A stretch of DNA of 64,000 bases from Plectrocnemia conspersa. Its lineage: Eukaryota; Arthropoda; Insecta; Trichoptera; Polycentropodidae. A program made the translations under genes and the position numbers. The stretch is taken from positions 248,001 to 312,000 of the forward strand of contig VTFK01000464.1 of NCBI GenBank assembly GCA_009617715.1, given 5' to 3'. The notes below the pieces were generated by a model that was not told the DNA's origin, searched no databases, and saw nothing but the letters and a program-made list of their open reading frames with translations. Shown here piece by piece: positions 22,540-33,265 of this stretch; position 1 is the first letter of the stretch, and each line of letters begins with the position of its first letter.

Positions 22540-23185
22540 AAAAAACTTCAAATAAATTATATTTCTTATTATCTTTTCTAAAATTTTTTTCAAGTCTTCG
22601 CCTGCTCAAAATAATTTTTCACTAATCTTATTATATGGTCTTGCTATATTATTTTATTTTTTAATTTTCTTCTAGTTCGTTTTTTCTGTGGTTTTCTAAG
22701 CTCTAAATGCTTTGAAATTAATCGAATTCTTTTGCACAGTTTTAATGAATCCAACCTGTTTAGCAGCGTAACAAATCTACTAACATCAAGTGTCAGTTTG
22801 TGCTTTGGTAATTTTTAATACAGATACAGGGAATTTTAAAACTCTAATTGATATCAACTGGTATTTTTCTTCATCCATCATAATATCAATTAATTAAAAT
22901 AAATGAGCGAATAAGATGAGCTTTCATTATCATATTTTGTTCCTCGTTTTCAAATGCTTGTTTCAAGTCAAGCAATAAATGATGACACTGTTATCATATT
23001 TATATGACTTTTTAATTATCTGTCTAATGACATAAATTTGGTCTATAGTGAATCTATTTGTTTAAAAACCATACAGATACTCTCTTACTATCACTTTCTT
23101 ATATTTGTTTAACCCTGTTGTTTAGCACTGTTGAAAATATTTTGTAAGCTAGTAGGCCAATATTTCTGTAATTTTACATTTTATT
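22540..23185 (-). pseudogene. Heavily decayed non-LTR retrotransposon reverse transcriptase
   Basis: On the minus strand three collinear pieces match the N-terminal half of a LINE-type RT. YRNIGLLAYKIFSTVLNNRVK (about 23173-23108) corresponds to the usual NYRGISLL...YKI.S..L..R. DQIYVIRQIIKKSYKYDN (about 23040-22990) corresponds to GFR..RST.DQI...RQI.EK. HHLLLDLKQAFENE (about 22980-22940) corresponds to RT motif A (F.DF..AFD). The pieces lie in different frames with many stops, so there are several indels. The catalytic Asp of motif A is retained as D in LLLDLK, but no YADD box is recognisable. The best guess is an RTE- or L1-like insect lineage; the clade is uncertain. Confidence 0.65.
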
Positions 23186-23690
23186 TTATCACTATTTTAC
23201 ATATTGGTACAATGATCTTATTCTTTCATTATTTAGACATTATATCTTAATTCTATATATTCCATATTTATTTATGTTTATATTTTCTCAGATCTAGTCT
23301 TTCTTGTAATTTAATTATATATTAGAAAACAATTATTTATTTTACATTGATTTTTTAACTATACTAGTAAACTATGTTATTAAAATTAAATGTATGCGCG
23401 TATGCACTGATGAGATGACAATGAATCAATGTGCATATTCATATTTTATACTGAATTATTTGCGCACTGCTGAAAATTACAAACTAGAAGCACGATATTA
23501 TTAACCCCCATGAGCGATAACGAGTATCGATATATTATATATTAGAGAACAAACCATTGTTTATAAGAGAAATATTTTTACATATATTTATATCAAAAAA
23601 ATCATCCGGAAAATAAGTAAATAATATTTTAATATTCTTTTGAGTATTTGTGAAAATATTCAATTTTTGCAATAGAAATATTTTGCACAT
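23186..23690. other. AT-rich desert
   Basis: A/T-rich. TATG/TGCG microsatellite-like words near 23390-23405 and 23690. Upstream parts of the RT element could not be traced here. Confidence 0.55.
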
Positions 23691-24020
23691 GTATGTATGT
23701 ATGAGTGCGAAAAAAAGGAAGAGAACGATCCTCTTCCAGATAGCATTCGATACGACCCAAAATACCGGATCTCACTTCATAACTTCCGCTCCGAATATAT
23801 AGGAGAGGAAAAAAATATTACATCGATACATTCCGAGTGTGAAAGTTGGGCAAAAAATATTTCCATGATAAAAACATAAAGTCACTGAAAAAAATTAGAG
23901 GCATAGGCAGCGATCTGCAAGTATCCAAGTCGAAGGAGCTTCATAAAAAGTGATGGAATAACAGATCACTGAGAACTAATCGTCTGTGATAAACAATGTT
24001 GCTAGGTCGACCGAAAACAA
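23691..24020. other. Complex patch with an unassigned open frame
   Basis: The plus frame 23697-23879 (60 codons, many charged residues) sits in balanced sequence. No family was recognised. Stops bracket it. Confidence 0.25.
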
Positions 24021-24849
24021 ATCGCTTAACGATTATTTCTTTCACATATATTATACAAGTACGATGTAAATATACTTATTTAGATGATAAAAAAATAACT
24101 ATTCTTGAGAATCAATATACACAATAAAATTCGTTCATTTGACTTTTGCCTTTTTTTAAGCTATTTTGCAAAATGTTTTTGAAAATATAATGTTTAATTA
24201 ACGAGGTGAGTTAGCGGTCTGCATTGGACGTTTTATTTTTTAAACCGTTTAACATAAAAGTTAACATAAAAGTATATATGTTTTGTCCCTCTAGCATTTA
24301 TAATGCATGTATAATAATATTTAAAATAAGGGTTGAATATAAGTAAAACCTTAATGTTTTAAAGCTCTATCTAAAATTATAAAGTCTGTCAATACAGAGT
24401 TATTTAAAAGTAACTATAATAGTACTAGTTTATTTCTATGATCATGTACCTTAGACATTACAGCATTTAAAAACTAAATTACTGTATGTATTTCTTATTA
24501 TTATTTTTTGTGTCTAGAATAGCTAAAATAATACAATTAAATCATATATTTTTAGGTTTCTGGCAATGATTATGTGTAATGTTATGTTGTAATAAATGTT
24601 TTTTTGAAGGTTGATTTTAAGATTAACCCCATAAACCATATTAAAAACGAATTCATATAATTTTTAAAGTATTTTGATATGTTATGTATTCCATAAAAAA
24701 ATGTATGTATATGAATAGATAGGTATTGTTCGTGATTTAATATATTTAAAAAAGTATGCAGAATAAGCCAATAATGTTTTTAGTTGTTGAAAAAACACAT
24801 CAATGAATTCTAAAAGACAAGATGTATTAGTGGAATCTTAAAAATAAAG
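24021..24849. other. AT-rich desert
   Basis: A/T-rich with stops in all frames. A short direct duplication, AACATAAAAGT..AACATAAAAGT, occurs at 24250-24271. Confidence 0.6.
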
Positions 24850-24899
24850 TAGCAACACAGGCAAAGAGAGAGAGCGAGAAAGAGGGAGACTCAACTTGA

Positions 24900-25035
24900 A
24901 GGAGTCCCAGCATGAGGCGCATCAGCAGACAATATTTCAATCAGCATGTCAAGCATATCACAAGATCACAGCTGACAATATTTCGCCAACACTTTAGCGA
25001 ATAATCTTCGCCTTTAAATATCAGACATTTTGACT
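24900..25035 (+). repeat. Dispersed repeat pair, copy 1
   Basis: Collinear with 58400-58510: GCAT.ATGAGG/GCATGAGGCGCAT words; then CACAGCTGACAATA against CACAGCCGACAATA; then AACACTTTAGCGAA against GGCACTCCAGCGAA; then TCAGACATTTTGACT against CCTGTCATTTTAACT. The match is diverged but ordered over about 110 bp. The family is not recognised. A GA-rich stretch (24865-24890) precedes it. Confidence 0.45.
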
Positions 25036-25429
25036 GAAAAAGCCATATGAATTTCCATATATTTCTAGTATTTAATATATGATTATTAAAAATAAACTAT
25101 AACTAGCTTTTTTTGGCTGCAAAATCACACACTTTTGGTCTAAAAATACGAAATAACTAATCAGTGAAAAGTTAAAATTCTAATCGTGCAAATACCAGGA
25201 TAAAGGATTCAAAGTAAAATGTTTTAAAAAGTGCTAGCAGTTGACAGTTTTATCGTTGATTTAATGTTATGATTTTTTTTTAAATATTTAATTTATAAAC
25301 GTTTTTAACTTATTTATTAATATAGATTTTCATTTTGTGAACTTTTCAATGCGTCACCAAGTCTTATATTTGCCATATGTGTACATATGTTTTCATGTGA
25401 ATAATTCGACCTCTTTTTTACGGTAGACA
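25036..25429. other. AT-rich stretch
   Basis: A/T-rich with stops. Nothing recognised. Confidence 0.55.
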
Positions 25430-25680
25430 TCCACACTATGGTGTGTATGTCTGTCTGCCTCTCCAGATCCTGCATTGTGTCCCATTCATTAATCGTGAGG
25501 AGGGTTCGCGCACAAAAAGCCTATATCTGGATGCCCTCTCAGCCTCCGTCTGACCCACAGTTACGGTCCATTACTGTAATGCGCCATTGCCGCCATAACA
25601 ATATGCGACTAATCAGCGTATATGAAACATCGACCAGAATCTGAACACATGTCACCTTAACAACCCCTAAAACGATATAT
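25430..25680. other. Candidate conserved non-coding block
   Basis: Balanced sequence with GTGTGTATGTCTGTCTG at its left edge. The plus frame 25438-25644 has no domain. Complexity suggests constraint, but coding potential is not convincing. Confidence 0.3.
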
Positions 25681-25903
25681 CGAAATAAAATAATCATAGC
25701 AGTTTTCAAACGAGATGTAAAGCTGTAGAGTTAACAAAGTTCTAATATTGGTCTGACTATAGACAAAAATTGAAATGCAATGATATTTTTGGTCTTTCAT
25801 ATTACATAGTTTTTATTTATTTGTGCAATTAAAATAAATAAGGACCATCGTGAGCTAGCAGATTACCCCAATGCATTATGATGGTCCTTGTAGCTGACAT
25901 TAC
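25681..25903. other. AT-rich spacer with an imperfect inverted repeat
   Basis: AGGACCATCGTGAG (25840) and ATGATGGTCCTTG (25878) form an imperfect inverted pair across about 30 bp. Otherwise A/T-rich. Confidence 0.5.
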
Positions 25904-26860
25904 TTAAATCAATCTGTAATGTCTTGAGCCGGATAATGGGTCGGCTTGTGTAGATTTCCTGGCTCTAACGGGCGTTAAAAGAGGACGCGATCGAAGACAT
26001 TCCGGAACACAAAACTGGAATTCCTCGAGAATAATTTGATAGTAAACAGAACCCTGCGATACTTTAAATAAATGTTTTGTGACATACAACTTCCTGCGAG
26101 AACTCAGAAAATCGTCTTCCAGCACTTCCTATAGAAAGGCGCTGGGATACGTGATACTAAAATATTTCGATGAAGGGATGAAGTATTTGCGTATTTGGAG
26201 ATTTCACATTGTGATTGAAGTGTTATAGGTGACACGAATAATTATAGATTTTCGCAGACATTTACGAGAAACTTAGTAAAAAAATTCTATCTAGAAAATA
26301 CCCAACGATATCGTAGGAATATTTTGCTAGCGAATGAGATTAAGAAAATGACACAATATGGCAATTTTTGACACCAAAAGGCAGACGGTTACGGAAGCTT
26401 AACTCTTTAGATAATCTAATTCACCATGTAGAGAGAAGTCTGCAACAAATTTAATGCATCTAAACAATTTTAAATCATCTGCATACAGAAGAAAACTTGA
26501 ATCTGTAATTGCCGTATTTATGCCAATAATATATAACGCGAAGAGCAGAGGATTTAGGTTGGACTCTTGAGAATCCTCCGAAGGGGTGAAATATTTTTTA
26601 GACGATAAGCCGCCATAGGTTACGAACTGTCTACGATCGCTCAAATAATAACGAGCATCCCAGGTCCAACCATTTTTTTAGTATAGTAGCCTATGACAAA
26701 ACATGTCGAAAGCCTTATCAAAATCCATATTTACGACACCTACTTGTATTCCAGCATCGATATTTTATTACCGTTCTGGTGAAAGATAGAAGGTTAGTAA
26801 AAGTGGAACAGGCAGGACGAAGCTCATACTGTTGATCCTACAAAACTTGCCGAAATTGAT
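25904..26860 (-). pseudogene. CR1/Rex-like non-LTR retrotransposon RT, decayed but with intact YADD
   Basis: Read on the minus strand from high to low coordinates. FTNLLSFTRTVIK (about 26800-26765) is the RT region before motif A. VNMDFDKAFD (about 26740-26705) is motif A with its Asp. SDRRQFVTYGGLSSK (26644-26600) matches the SYLS.R.Q.V..G..SS stretch. SNLNPLLFALYI (about 26560-26525) is motif B (usually GVPQGS.LGPLLF). FLLYADDLKLF (about 26500-26465) is motif C with both catalytic Asp. The segment 26125-25904 (DDFLSSRRKLYVTKHLFKV...) matches the C-terminal tail of the same protein type. Frameshifts and stops separate the pieces, and motif B has lost its GVPQG start. The element is dead. A hAT-like end abuts its upstream side at 26890. 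Confidence 0.85.
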
Positions 26861-26889
26861 ATCTTTATACTCAGTTTCATACCCTAACA

Positions 26890-26960
26890 CAGGGGTTTCC
26901 AACCTTTTGGATCTTTTGGGTCGCATTGTTTTGTCAATGCGGGTTGCATACAAAGTTTAA
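26890..26960 (+). mobile_element. hAT-like transposon terminus
   Basis: CAGGGGTTTCCAACCTTTTGG followed by GGTCGCATT has the form of many hAT ends (CAGGGGT..CCAACCTTTTGG, then a ..CGC.. segment). A matching inverted end or 8-bp target duplication was not found, so only one terminus is supported. It probably starts at 26890 and runs right, with the RT pseudogene of 25904-26860 ending about 30 bp to its left. This may be a nested insertion or two neighbours. Confidence 0.5.
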
Positions 26961-27770
26961 TATTTTTTTACAGTGTAATCCATATTACCAATGGATCGAT
27001 TACAACTTAAATTTTCACAGAAAATATGATAAAACAACACTGAGCTTGATTTAAGGATCAGTGCTTTAATATCTAGTTTAATATTGAAAGTAGCGATGCA
27101 AAAGGTATTTTACAGATGCTCGCTAATTTTTTTGTTGTTTAAATTTTACTTTTTGTGTACTTCATACGAAAAAAAAAAAATGTGCTGGGTATTTTTCATT
27201 AAACAGTTATAAACTTATACAAGCCTTATAAATAAACTCAAATAAATATTTCTTAAAATTACACAGAATGTATCAATGTCAACTGAGAATAGAGTAGCAA
27301 ATATACTAAAATGTGTTGCTGTTTTCTGACATTTTTAAATTTATTCTCAAAGTAATGTGACAAAATAGCAATTTAAGTCCCATATTTTTTTCTGTATACG
27401 TGGCTTTGTTCAGACAGTGTTTCAAAATAAATTAGGTGACTGTTTTGGTTTATTTTAAGACATTATTTCTGTTTAATTATATAATTAAGCAGTGCTATCT
27501 ATTAAAAATGTTTCTTTTGACTTTATGGCTAAAATTCAAAGAATCTCCATAGCTAGTTTTAAGTGGATTTTGATTTTGATTTTTTAAGTGATGATGCAAA
27601 ATATGATGTCTTGCTGTTATTATAATAATGCGTTCTTAAATTTTTCTTTTAATTCTGTTTCGTTTTTATTTGTGAGAAACATTTTAAGATGAGGAAAAAA
27701 TTATTGCTTATAAATATCATTTTATATAATTTAATTTTAAATTATTGTATCGTTATTATTATTATTTTTG
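26961..27770. other. AT-rich stretch, possible interior of a non-autonomous element
   Basis: A/T-rich, stops in all frames, A12 run near 27170. It may be the body of the hAT-like element starting at 26890, but no transposase motif is visible. Confidence 0.4.
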
Positions 27771-28350
27771 TCAACAATTGAAACGTTTTAAAATACTCAA
27801 ATGATTTATATACACGCACAGGTAGATACAATAACGACTTGCGATTATGATGGCCGCAGGTGTTGATATCACCTGACCGCAGTGCCCCTGGGGCCTCGCT
27901 TCACAATGGTCCCTTAATTGAGCGTCATTAAGTCCTCCGGCTGTGCTCGCTCGAGCTTTGAGGTTTTCTGCACTTTTAAAGCTTTCAGACACCCCGAATT
28001 AAGTTTGGTAATTAACTCTATGACATCGTGGCCATGCAGATAGGATTGACACTTCAAAAACCCATTAAAATTACTCTCAGTAAATAAATTCTCACGTTCA
28101 TCTTTCTCAAGACGCCTTTCATTTTCATCTAGCACCTCGATTAAATCTCAATTAACATTGAAATTTGTAAATAATGCATTCGAGTTTTGATTGTGACCTC
28201 GCTATGGACATTTTGAACTCTAAACTCGCATTGAAAGTTTATATTCTAGGGGATTATTTAATGCGCGATTGTGATTATCTACGCTAAGCGTAAAGCTTTA
28301 GAAACGCTTTGATGCGAAACAAATCGATTTTTGTTTGGGTAGATTGTATG
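27771..28350. other. Candidate conserved non-coding block with opposed open frames
   Basis: Balanced sequence; 27850-27990 is clearly G+C-rich, with a GGTGTTGATATCACC-like dyad at 27860-27874. Two overlapping minus-strand frames (27771-27992 and 27914-28135, 73 codons each) are charged but match no domain. Non-coding regulatory DNA is favoured over exons. Confidence 0.3.
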
Positions 28351-28589
28351 TGATATTTATCATTGTTGTATTTTCTATTGTGATTTAAAAGCGAAGGTTA
28401 AGTGCGATGGTTATATTTATTCATTGTTTATGTCGCTTATCAATGTATTTATTCACGCCTGCAATTATTTTTTTTAGTTATCTTAAGTGTATAACGAGAC
28501 TAATTTATAATATACATATGTGCGTTTGTTTATTTTCAAGAATCAATGACAAACAATAATACCAATGAGTTCCAATATGTAACAAAGCG
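28351..28589. other. AT-rich spacer
   Basis: A/T-rich. Nothing recognised. Confidence 0.5.
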
Positions 28590-28990
28590 TACTAATATAA
28601 GTAGCACCAAGCAGACTGTGGGGTGGAATAAGGGAATAAGAAGCATTGCGGTTGACGTCGGTTAAGTAGTAACGTGCCGAGCTTAATTAATTACCCTTGT
28701 AGGTATACTGGGTAGACACATTGCTCCCGACTTAGATAATTCCGAGTGAAGAATGTCATCAATCAGTCGCAAGAATTGTACTGAGTCCGAGGGTCCTGGC
28801 CTTTGTGATTCAGACGGGGCCTTGTCCGGATTAAGGCAATCCGAAAAAATCACTAAAGCCCTTTGTTACCACCAACATCGTTGCGATCAGCGCGTTGATA
28901 AGAAACGCGACGTTACGCTTTTTATTGTAAGCCCTGATGTCCTCGATCTGAGTCACATTTGGGATATGTGTTTAAACGAACAATAAAAGA
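28590..28990. other. Candidate conserved non-coding block
   Basis: Balanced sequence with CGGTTGACGTCGG (28647), TTAATTAATTACCC (28683) and a G+C-rich run (28785-28850). The plus frame 28753-28986 (77 codons) has no recognisable domain and overlaps the edge of the block. Confidence 0.3.
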
Positions 28991-29262
28991 TAAGAAAGAA
29001 TTCGCATGCCTTGTTACATACGTAATACGCATTTGGGAAAATTTGGTATGTTTTAAATTTTTATTTTATTAAAATATAAAATAACTTATCACTTAATGAC
29101 TGAAATAAACACATATAATTTAATAATTCTTAGAATAAATAATATATAGTTAAGGAAATTATATTTATACTAGTGAGAATATAACTTTTGTTTTATATCA
29201 TCCGTCCATCGCAATTATGTTTTTTATTTTTTTCTTGTTCTTCTGTTTTAAGCCAATCATTT
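28991..29262. other. AT-rich spacer
   Basis: A/T-rich. It may contain the left part of the TCGAGA repeat copy, but landmarks are not clear before 29263. Confidence 0.5.
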
Positions 29263-29560
29263 CTACGATTCAGGTATAAATACGGTAGCTCGATGCTCTG
29301 TAATCAATATAAGTATTTATATATTTTCTTTCAAAGTATAAGTATATTTTATTCTCTTTAACAAGCTTACAGTTTTTTGTACATCAATAACATAAAAGTA
29401 TTCAAAATAATATACTGTATTATTTTAATCATATACTATGTATAATTTTTTACAAATATTTTTTTATAAAAGAAAAGTTCTCGAGAAAATCGAAAAATGA
29501 AAATTCTCTTATCTCGAAAATAAAAAAACCATTGAGAATTCAGAGCACTTTGTGAGATGT
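29263..29560 (+). repeat. Dispersed TCGAGA-rich repeat, copy B (partial)
   Basis: CTACGATTCAGGTATAAATA (29263-29282) is identical to 48750-48769. ATGCTCTGTAATCAAT (29293-29308) matches copies A and C. ATACTATGTA (29432-29441) and GTTCTCGAGAAAATCGA (29477-29493) with AATTCTCTTATCTCGA (29502-29517) follow in the same order as in the other copies. Only the right half of the family can be traced here. Confidence 0.65.
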
Positions 29561-29679
29561 TTCTTCGACTATTAATATATAATGTAATTAAAAATAGATA
29601 ATCCAATATAATATTTAATAATAGTCTTGAAAACTAAATTTAAAAACCTAAGAATCTGGATTAAATTTCAGTTTCGAAT
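29561..29679. other. AT-rich spacer
   Basis: A/T-rich. Nothing recognised. Confidence 0.5.
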
Positions 29680-30020
29680 CGGGAGTAGGGAATGTATTAT
29701 AAAGTCAGTTAAATTGCCCTGAAAATTTACTCGTGTGTGATTAAAACGTCTGGCTTTCTTCGAACTGGCCGAGTGCGTTTCACATAGTTTACAGGGTTGG
29801 TTTCGACCGATAAAATGCGCATTCTTTTTACCACCCCTGTCGACAAATTGGTTTCGTCACGACTGCACGAAGGCAATCACTCCTTGTTGATTGCATACAA
29901 TGCAATGCTGCACGCTTGTGCGGTTGCACCTGCCCTGGCTATCGCATATAAAAAACACGCTGTATATAGACAAGGAGGAACTCGGGCACAAAAGAGATTG
30001 TCACATTGTAACCATATTTA
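29680..30020. other. Candidate conserved non-coding block
   Basis: About 340 bp of balanced sequence with TTGATTGCATACAATGCAATGC near 29886-29907 (repeated TGCA cores). The plus frame 29797-30021 (74 codons) has no domain. Stops in the other frames. Confidence 0.3.
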
Positions 30021-30265
30021 GGTCGCGAACTTAATGTTGAGCATATTTTTTCCTCGATTAAATTTAATGATAAAGATGTAGGACAAATTTGTTGAAAATG
30101 TAGTATAAATAATAAATAATGTATATATGTATGTATATATACATACATAATATTTAAAAAAAAATCTGTACTATTAAGTACTAATAACTAATATTATTAA
30201 GGATCCTAGACTCATAGACTTAAAAATATAAAAAAAAACGTACAGAGTAGGTATTCAGTTTGTGA
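30021..30265. other. AT-rich stretch with a TATG/CATA inverted microsatellite
   Basis: GTATATATGTATGTATATATACATACATA at about 30121-30149 is a self-complementary microsatellite. Otherwise A/T-rich. Confidence 0.6.
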
Positions 30266-30466
30266 TATCGATTATTCTTTTTTTGTCAAAGAGGAAAGCC
30301 GACGCAACACGGGGTACTTCATGTATATTACGTAAATTACGCGAAATTTGTGCGGTCGGATGAAGAAGGAGAGAAAAAAGAGAGAGAATTGTTGCGGCTG
30401 GCACTAACTGAGCAGGAGCACGATACAGTGTGCACGAAGAAGATACAAAGCATGTACAAAAACTGA
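30266..30466 (+). other. Stop-to-stop open segment after an acceptor-like site
   Basis: A 66-codon frame lies between stops on the plus strand and lacks an ATG at its start. It is preceded by a T-rich tract ending in TTGTCAAAG (30283-30291), which looks like a splice acceptor. The translated second half is hydrophilic and Glu/Lys/Arg-rich (DEEGEKKERELLRLALTEQE, about 30353-30412), as in a charged helix. The DNA itself contains a GAGAGA-type run that explains part of this bias. It could be a terminal exon or chance; no family is recognised. Confidence 0.15.
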
Positions 30467-31519
30467 AAGTGATAGGCTGCCTGTTGAAACACTGTAAATA
30501 TGGATAAAAAATGTACATAGCCTAATACCGACGTAGTATGTATTTTATGAGAAGAAACATTACGACGGAACAAGCAGCTTTTCGCACCCAGTGACGGCAC
30601 GCTACATTTATAATATTATTTTGATATTTTAACACCAATACAGAGCTTGCCAGAAAAACACTAATACTTAAAAAAGTCATTATACGTCACGAATGGTTGG
30701 CAATCTAAACGATTTGCAGGCAGAGTAGAGCGAATTAATTGTCATAAAAAGTCACAGATTGCCCATGTATTGATGTACGGAGATATTTATCTGTTCACCA
30801 AGAATCAAAGTATTTGATTCGCGTACCCCACTTTTAAAACCATAGAGTTGTGATTGCGTCCCTTAGTCGTGGCCTTGAGAATGCTTTTTTTACCATCCAG
30901 ATTTTAAACGAGCTCGCCAAACATTGTTATAATAATTGTTGTAAAATAGCCAAACAATTTTTTTATTTCATTTTTTTAATCATAATATAATCGTCATATA
31001 TAATTCACGTTCTTCAATTTAATTTTTATATGTATGTGTTTCTGGTAATCATAAAAATAGCGGATATTCCTTTACAACAAGTATTAAAATTTTATCAGCA
31101 TAAAATTTTATGTGTTATAACACAACATCGCTTGGCGGAGATTAGTAATCTATTATATAATAGTTCATTAAACAATGAAATATTGGGGCATGTATTAAAG
31201 CGTTAAATTAAAGCACACATACACGGTTTTAATGAAAAATTACTATTATAAACCGATGATGGCTTTTAACGTTTAATGCGGTGTTATGCATTAATTAGCT
31301 TGAATCATAAATTAAATTGTTTGATGCAAATTGATAGCCGTAACAATGTTACAGGATCGACATATGTCATGAACATTTTACATGTGTTAATATTTACCAA
31401 TATTAAATATTATTTTTTATCTGCTCTTTTATGCAAACGTTGATTGTATATATATATATATTTAAAATTAATTTTAAACTTCTATTTAATATAATTATAT
31501 CAATATAAATTATATATAT
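30467..31519. other. Complex then AT-rich sequence
   Basis: Balanced patches at 30520-30610 and 30680-30915 hold no coding frame. From 30920 the sequence is A/T-rich, with a (TA)n run at 31448-31462. Confidence 0.5.
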
Positions 31520-31800
31520 ATAAACATATATTTGCAAGCATAATACCGTCGTTCATTTTTAATATGCTTTTATTTGGATGAGAAGGAGCATTATCTATTA
31601 CCAATACTGCTTTCAGTGGCAACCTTCTTCTATTTAAAAAATCTCTCACTTCAAGAACTTATTTGGTTTTATAACAATCTACAACATCTTTCTATTTATC
31701 CATGCTCTTTTTTGGTTATATCAAGCAAGAAAAAGATTTTTTATTTCAGTTCCCACATCGTTTGTTTCATAGAGAATACACTGTGTTTATAACTGAGGAT
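31520..31800 (-). pseudogene. pogo/Tigger-type transposase fragment (DDE domain)
   Basis: On the minus strand NQKRAWINRKM (31714-31682) matches the Q..AW.....F stretch of Tigger/Jerky-like transposases. FLNRRRLPLKAVLVIDNAPS (about 31638-31579) and the following HPN match the catalytic DNAPSHP box, whose Asp codon is at 31593-31595. A following NDGIM-like piece (about 31540) falls where D..I.V.FLPPN begins. Two stops and a frame change are present and both ends are lost. Tigger elements are cut-and-paste DNA transposons of the Tc1/mariner superfamily. This copy cannot be active. Confidence 0.8.
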
Positions 31801-32239
31801 TACATAGAACATTTGGTCAGAGCTAGTCAATTAGGCATTATTACCATACTATAACTATAACATACCATAACATATATTCGGATAAACTATATAAATGCAA
31901 TTCAAGCGCAAAAATTCTAATATTATATTTAAGAAAATGCTAAAAATAATTATGATGTGTGTAATACAGGCAAAGGATGAACATGCACAATATAAGTTTC
32001 ATTTAGTTTTTATATATTAAAAAAATAATGTCATAATACTGTTTCTTAACAGGTTATTCGTGGACTATTAGTATTCTGTAAAAATAAATCTGATAATTCT
32101 AATTCCTATATGTGAATAAATACTAAATGAACGATAATAATAATTACGCATCCCCTTTATTTTATTATTAAATGATAATTGCGTTGGGTGGCCACCTACT
32201 TTTTCATATAGTATGTGTATACAATGTATCATTAATTTA
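31801..32239. other. AT-rich desert
   Basis: A/T-rich, with a CATAACATA..ACTATAAC-like stretch near 31850-31870. The rest of the pogo element was not traced here. Confidence 0.55.
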
Positions 32240-32800
32240 ACATGTTACACGCAAAAAAATAATTGCACGCGCTCAACGTCATCCGGAAGAGACTCAAGAA
32301 TTTGAAATGGCAACACGCAAAGTTCTACCCGTAGACTCTTCGTCTTCAAATAAATTTTGTCCGTGAGGCATAACATATTATATATACATATATATAATAT
32401 ATTCGAGTGCGTGCCGACACTGGCACGTGAGCGAAAGAATTGCAAGAGTAGTGTGAGCGGTAAATGAAATGCGAGCTGACCCGAAATGGGTGCTAGCCGA
32501 GTCGTGAGCGTAAAAAATAACACGCCAAATAAATTTGCCGTAATTGGTCCTCACGTCACGGGAAAAATGCTTCTTCTTTTTCATCTAAATGTTTTTTTTC
32601 TCTCTCCCCTTCACAGGACGCCCTAGCCATTATTGACGCAGCGTTTCGCGTCACAGCCAAGTCGCGTTTAATCCTTTATGTACAGATGGAAATCTGATGT
32701 GTGCGGCGTCATATTTTTGTATGTTTCAATTTGAAGAATTTTCGTCATTCAGTAGGCTGTAAGTTTGTGGTACGAAACAGGGTTGGTGGGCCGGGCCGCA
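32240..32800. other. Candidate conserved non-coding block with two hairpins
   Basis: Balanced sequence interrupted by a perfect A/T hairpin (32375-32400: ATATTATATA, six-base loop, TATATAATAT). Just after it comes a G+C dyad, GTGCC-GACACT-GGCAC (32411-32426). Minus frames 32245-32523 and 32378-32584 show no domain. The block is one of the longer complex segments of the window. Confidence 0.35.
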
Positions 32801-33265
32801 CGTATAATTATTATATATTGAAAAAAAATTACCCTGGGTTTTAAATAAAAAGTTTAGGGTGGTCGAATATTCTCGCAGTGTATTTTTTACATTTTACCCA
32901 TAAACGCTGACAAACTAATATTACTTCATAGCGATTAAATTAAAGTATTATGCAAAATGATATTTTTTTATAAAAAATTTCAAGATTAAATTTTTAAACC
33001 TATGCATTATACACTTATAAATATTTTAAAAGTTATTGCTTTCGTTTTGACTTTCTTTAATATTATTTACATAAAATAAAACTATTTTAAGAATACACTT
33101 ATTCATTAGTATGTTAATCGTTCACGATTCTTTTACATATTAAGTAAACCACAGTACTTTCAAAGTTTCATCCCGGCAGTACATTATATACAAATTTCAG
33201 AATATTTAACAAAGTTAAAGAGTTAATAAGGTATATTTATTATTTCACAATGTGCCATATGGGTT
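32801..33265. other. AT-rich desert
   Basis: A/T-rich with stops. Nothing recognised. Confidence 0.6.
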
